Assembly: GCF_003002095.1 (NCBI RefSeq)
Contig: NZ_PVZC01000005.1
Coordinates: forward strand, 62,001 to 126,000
Reading direction: 5' to 3'
Origin: Allonocardiopsis opalescens
GTDB taxonomy: Bacteria; Actinomycetota; Actinomycetes; Streptosporangiales; Streptosporangiaceae
Length of the DNA: 64,000 nt
The notes under the pieces were generated by a model that worked only from the letters and a program-made list of their open reading frames with translations, was not told the origin of the DNA and did no database searches. Positions 61,193-64,000 of the stretch are shown one piece after another. Made by a program: the position numbers and the translations under genes. Positions within the stretch are counted from its first letter, which is position 1, and each line of letters begins with the position of its first letter.

Positions 61193-61215
61193 AGAATGAT
61201 AACCGTTCCCATTAG
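61193..61215 (-). promoter_or_regulatory. Zur/Fur-like box 4
   Basis: On the minus strand the core reads AATGGGAACGGTTATCATT, the most symmetric of the four boxes, 73 bp from the lipoprotein start. TATCAT inside it is a candidate -10. Confidence 0.7.
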
Positions 61216-61611
61216 CCACGTGCAGCACCGGGCCGCGAACCGCTCGGGACGAGCACCCGCGACCGCCGCCGGGGCGCCCACCCGCCGCGACGAACGCGTC
61301 GCATGAGGTGGTACCCGCCGGACCGGCGCCCCGCACCCGCCGACCGCGCGGTGTTCGGGGAGTCGTCGGAAAAGCGGTCCACTCGTCGAAAGAGACGGGC
61401 CTTCCGATGAGGAGTCAGAAGGCGCACCCATTCCCACCTGGGTGTACGCCGCGCGGCTCGCCTTCTCCTCGGCGTGGACCAGCGCGGTCGCGCTGATGAC
61501 GCGCTCCGCCCCGAGCCGTCCGCCGTTCCCGGACGGGTCCGGCACGCACTCGCGCCGAGCCCGTTCCGCCCCCTGGCACCACCCCCTTGGCGCCGTCCCG
61601 CGCAGCAGATA

Positions 61612-61641
61612 CGCTACAAACGTAGCGCTACGAATGTAGCG
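61612..61641. promoter_or_regulatory. Twin TetR-type operator
   Basis: CGCTACAAACGTAGCG (61612-61627) and CGCTACGAATGTAGCG (61626-61641) are two palindromes that share two bases, 34 bp before the FAD monooxygenase start. Confidence 0.75.
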
Positions 61642-61674
61642 CACAGCTGCGACGCAAGAAGAGAAGGAGTCCCG

Positions 61675-63132
61675 ATGGACGACGTCGTCATCGTCGGCGC
61701 GGGTCCCAGCGGCCTGATGGCCGCCTGCGAGCTGGCGCTGGCCGGGGTGCGCTGCCGGATCGTCGAGCGCAGGGCGGCCGGGGGCAATGTCACCCGCGCC
61801 TTCGCGCTGCACGCCCGCGCGCTCGAACTGCTCGACGCACGCGGGCTCGCCGACGAGCTGCTGGCCGTGGGGAACGCCCTCCGCACCGTCCGGCCCGCCT
61901 ACGTGTCCGAACTGGACTTCGGTGAGCTCGACACCCGGTACCCGCTGCTGCTGTTCGTACCGCAGAACGGCACCGAGCAGGTGCTGGAGCGGCGCGCCCG
62001 CGAACTCGGCGTGCCGGTCGACCGGGGCGCGGCCGTCGTCGGGCTGGAGCAGGACGCCGGCGGGGTCGGGCTGGAGCTGGACTCCGGCGCCGTGCTGCCC
62101 GCCCGCTACGTGATCGGCGCCGACGGCGCGCACAGCGCGGTGCGCCGGCTGGTCGGCACGGAGTTCGACGGCGAGACCTACCCCTCGCGCATGGTGCTGG
62201 CCGACGTCCGGCTCGCGCCGGACGCGCCCGAACCGCCCATGGACTCCTTCGGTCCCGAGGGCGTGGTCGTGGCGCTGCCCTTCGGCGACGGCTGGTACCG
62301 CGTCGGCGCCTGGCTGACCCGCGCCGACACCGGCGCCCCGCCGGACATCCGCGAGCTGCGCGCGTCCTTCCGGCGCATCGCCGGCACCGACTACGGCATG
62401 GGCGAGCCGCGCTGGATCTCGCGCTTCACCTGCCAGCGCCGGCTGGCTCGGCAGTACCGCACCGGCCGCGTCTTCCTCGTCGGCGACGCCGCGCACCTCA
62501 GCTCGCCGATGGGCGGCCAGGGCATGAACACCGGCGTACAGGACGCGGTCAACCTCGGCTGGAAGCTGGCCGCCGCCGTCCACGGCCGGGCGCGCCCCGG
62601 GCTGCTGGACAGCTACCACGCCGAGCGCCGCCCTGTCGGCGCGGCGGTGCTGGAGCTGACCGACGGGCTGACCCGCGTCGCGCTGAGCGGTTCACGGCTG
62701 CGGCTGGCCGTCCGCCGCGGGCTGATGGGCGCGCTGCTGCGCACGCCCCCGGCGCGCCGGCGCCTTCTCGGCCGGCTGAGCGGGCTGGGCCTCGCCTACC
62801 CCCCGCTCACCGACGGCGCCCACCGCTCCGCCGGCCGCCGCGCCCCCGACGGCCGCACGGACCGGGGCCGGCTGTACGAACTGCTGCGCGACGGCCGGTT
62901 CGCGCTGATCACCCGGGACGGCACCGCGCCGGGCGGGTGGGGCGGCCGGGTGCGGGCGGCGCGGGCCGAGGCGGCCGCCTGGCCGGCGGCGACCCTCGTC
63001 CGCCCGGACGGGTACGTCGCGTGGGCGGCCGACCGGGTCGACGCGGGCGCGATCCGCGCGGCTCTGCTGGAATGGTGCGGACCGGCCGAGGGAGCCGCCG
63101 AGGAGGATCCGCCGCACCGTGCCGCCGCCTAA
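61675..63132 (+). CDS. FAD-dependent monooxygenase under TetR control
   Basis: 485 residues. DDVVIVGAGPSGLMAACELALAG, VIGADGAHSAVRRLVG and GRVFLVGDAAHLSSPMGGQGMNTGVQDAVNLGWKLAAAVHG are the three FAD/NADPH motifs of aromatic hydroxylases. The C-terminal domain is short (residues 375-485), like the TetX/MhpA-type subset. GAGAAGGAG precedes ATG 61675. The following TetR gene overlaps the stop by 14 bp. Function in drug inactivation or catabolism is inferred. A link to the RiPP region is not shown. Confidence 0.87.
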   Translation: MDDVVIVGAGPSGLMAACELALAGVRCRIVERRAAGGNVTRAFALHARALELLDARGLADELLAVGNALRTVRPAYVSELDFGELDTRYPLLLFVPQNGTEQVLERRARELGVPVDRGAAVVGLEQDAGGVGLELDSGAVLPARYVIGADGAHSAVRRLVGTEFDGETYPSRMVLADVRLAPDAPEPPMDSFGPEGVVVALPFGDGWYRVGAWLTRADTGAPPDIRELRASFRRIAGTDYGMGEPRWISRFTCQRRLARQYRTGRVFLVGDAAHLSSPMGGQGMNTGVQDAVNLGWKLAAAVHGRARPGLLDSYHAERRPVGAAVLELTDGLTRVALSGSRLRLAVRRGLMGALLRTPPARRRLLGRLSGLGLAYPPLTDGAHRSAGRRAPDGRTDRGRLYELLRDGRFALITRDGTAPGGWGGRVRAARAEAAAWPAATLVRPDGYVAWAADRVDAGAIRAALLEWCGPAEGAAEEDPPHRAAA

Positions 63133-63700
63133 CACGCAACGCCGCGAGCAGCTCGCCGACGCCGCCATCGAGGTACTGGCCGGGGAGGGCGCCCGCGGGC
63201 TGACCCACCGCGCGGTCGACGCCGCCGCCGGCGCGCCTCCGGGCACCGCCTCGCGCTACTTCCGCACCCGCGAGGCGCTGGTGCGCGGCGTCGTCGAGCG
63301 GGTCACCGCCCGCGTCGTCGCCGAGGTCGACGGGATGATGGTCCGGCCGGTCGGCCCCGACCGGCTTGAGGAGGTCCTGACCGCGGAGCTGCACCGCCTG
63401 CTCACCGTGGACGACTCCCTGCCGGCCGCCCTGCTCGAACTGCACCTGGAGAGCCGGCGCGAACCAGCGCTGCGCGGGCCGCTGGCCGAGGCCACCGCCG
63501 CCCGCGCCGGCATGGTCCTCCGCCAGTGCCGGGCGGCCGGGGTGGACCTCTCCGGGCAGGACGCCCTGCTGCTGGAGATGACCACGATCGGCATCCTGTT
63601 CACCGCCATGACCGCCCGCCCCGACGACCTCGAAGGGCTGCTGCGCGCCGCCGTGCGCACGGCGCTGGAACGCCATCTGCCGGGTGCCCCGGGCGGGTAG
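63119..63700 (+). CDS. TetR-family regulator of the FAD monooxygenase
   Basis: 193 residues. The helix-turn-helix is VLAGEGARGLTHRAVDAAAGAPPGTASRYFRTREALVRGVV. GTG 63119 overlaps the monooxygenase stop, so the regulator is made with its target. The twin operator at 61612-61641 is the expected binding site. The C-terminal helical domain is of average length for the family. Confidence 0.85.
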   Translation: MPPPNTQRREQLADAAIEVLAGEGARGLTHRAVDAAAGAPPGTASRYFRTREALVRGVVERVTARVVAEVDGMMVRPVGPDRLEEVLTAELHRLLTVDDSLPAALLELHLESRREPALRGPLAEATAARAGMVLRQCRAAGVDLSGQDALLLEMTTIGILFTAMTARPDDLEGLLRAAVRTALERHLPGAPGG

Positions 63701-63739
63701 CTCCCGGACGCGCTCCGTTGCGGCCCGGACGGCCGGTCC

Positions 63740-64000
63740 TCAGCCCGCGGCCGCGGCCTTGATCAGCGGCGCGTCGCGCGAGACCATCGTGAACCCGACG
63801 CCGTAGTACAGCTCGCGCGCCGCGGGGCGCCCCGGCGTGCCGACGCAGACGACCGTCATGTGCTCGGCCCCGGCCGCCCGCGCCAGCCGCATGCCGTGCA
63901 GCAGCATCGCCCGGGCCAGCCCCAGGCGGCGGTAGCCGGGGTGCGTGCCGACCGGCTCGAAGGCGGCGGTCGTGTTCGCCTCGTCCAGCCACATGATCGT
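63740..64000 (-). CDS. GNAT-family acetyltransferase, C-terminal part (start outside window)
   Basis: The visible 86 residues include VGTHPGYRRLGLARAMLLHGMRLARAAGAEHMTVVCVGTPGRPAARELYYGVGFTMV. RRLGLARA is the acetyl-CoA pyrophosphate-binding R/Q-x-x-G-x-G/A segment, and ELYYGVGF is the conserved end. The acceptor is unknown. The gene is convergent with the TetR gene. Confidence 0.85.
   Translation of the reverse strand, partial: TIMWLDEANTTAAFEPVGTHPGYRRLGLARAMLLHGMRLARAAGAEHMTVVCVGTPGRPAARELYYGVGFTMVSRDAPLIKAAAAG

Larger units (their letters stand above)
61121..61674. other. 554-bp divergent control region at the right edge of the cluster
   Basis: Holds Zur-like box 4 (61193-61215) for the binding-protein gene on the minus strand and the twin TetR operator (61612-61641) for the FAD monooxygenase on the plus strand. 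Between them no gene with a ribosome site was found. Confidence 0.6.

Noticed and set aside
42995..61215. Iron control by DmdR/DtxR
   Set aside because: None of the boxes shows TTAGGTTAGGCTAACCTAA-type symmetry; the AATGRRAAY half-site fits Fur/Zur proteins better. Iron Fur is still possible.
61675..63700. FAD monooxygenase/TetR pair as part of the RiPP cluster
   Set aside because: Separate TetR operators, no metal box on its promoter, and similar TetR-FAD pairs elsewhere in the window; treated as a neighbour.

Overview
The window is about 73% G+C, with GTG starts, GTGA/ATGA overlaps between coupled genes, many TetR-type regulators, an ANTAR protein, a PopR-type regulator beside a ClpP pair, and an ECF sigma factor with a YciI partner. 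This points to a chromosome segment of a filamentous actinomycete (Streptomyces, or a Nocardiopsaceae/Streptosporangiales relative). No rRNA, tRNA, CRISPR array or complete insertion sequence was seen.

Positions 1-15,500 hold small independent transcription units: the end of a glucarate dehydratase gene, a TetR protein with a C-terminal zinc-finger-like tail beside a beta-helix protein, a LuxR/SDR pair, an ABC exporter with its own TetR repressor behind a textbook promoter and an 18-bp palindrome, and a TetR-controlled FAD monooxygenase. Positions 15,800-23,400 hold cell-envelope glycosyltransferases, an OmpR-type two-component system, and a sigma factor/YciI pair. Positions 23,700-27,400 hold an isolated 33-residue peptide gene closed by a perfect 16-bp terminator, a prolyl oligopeptidase, and a lipase-like protein that has lost its nucleophile serine. 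Positions 28,000-31,100 hold a PopR-like regulator, a PadR/VOC operon and a clpP pair whose upstream region carries an exact PopR palindrome. Positions 31,100-42,100 hold an HNH-like protein, a secreted pyroglutamyl-peptidase-like protein, a P450 with a divergent TetR gene, a MarR/monooxygenase pair, a TetR-controlled cyclase plus FAD monooxygenase, and a DUF2236 (MpaB-like) protein.

The most notable region is about 42,094-61,215. It encodes the parts of a ribosomal-peptide (TOMM/LAP, YcaO-type) pathway: a 38-residue Ser/His-containing and Cys-free precursor candidate, a leader-binding/cyclodehydratase C-like protein, an S15/CocE-type hydrolase, a YcaO cyclodehydratase and a SagB-type dehydrogenase. 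These are combined with an EntS-like MFS exporter and a complete metallophore-type importer (binding lipoprotein, two FecCD permeases, ATPase). Four AT-rich boxes sharing the half-site AATGRRAAY lie upstream of the methyltransferase/TIM-barrel pair, the exporter, the precursor and the binding protein. They resemble actinobacterial Zur (zinc) boxes more than DtxR/DmdR iron boxes. The simplest model is a zinc-repressed azol(in)e peptide that is exported and recaptured as a metal chelator.

The same region is unusual at the DNA level. A leader of about 220 bp is duplicated before the C-protein and YcaO genes. Three enzyme or transporter genes and most gaps contain degenerate tandem repeats, and copies of the ATPase gene's 3' end lie beside it. 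The last 2.4 kb hold a TetR-controlled FAD monooxygenase behind twin operators and the end of a GNAT gene.
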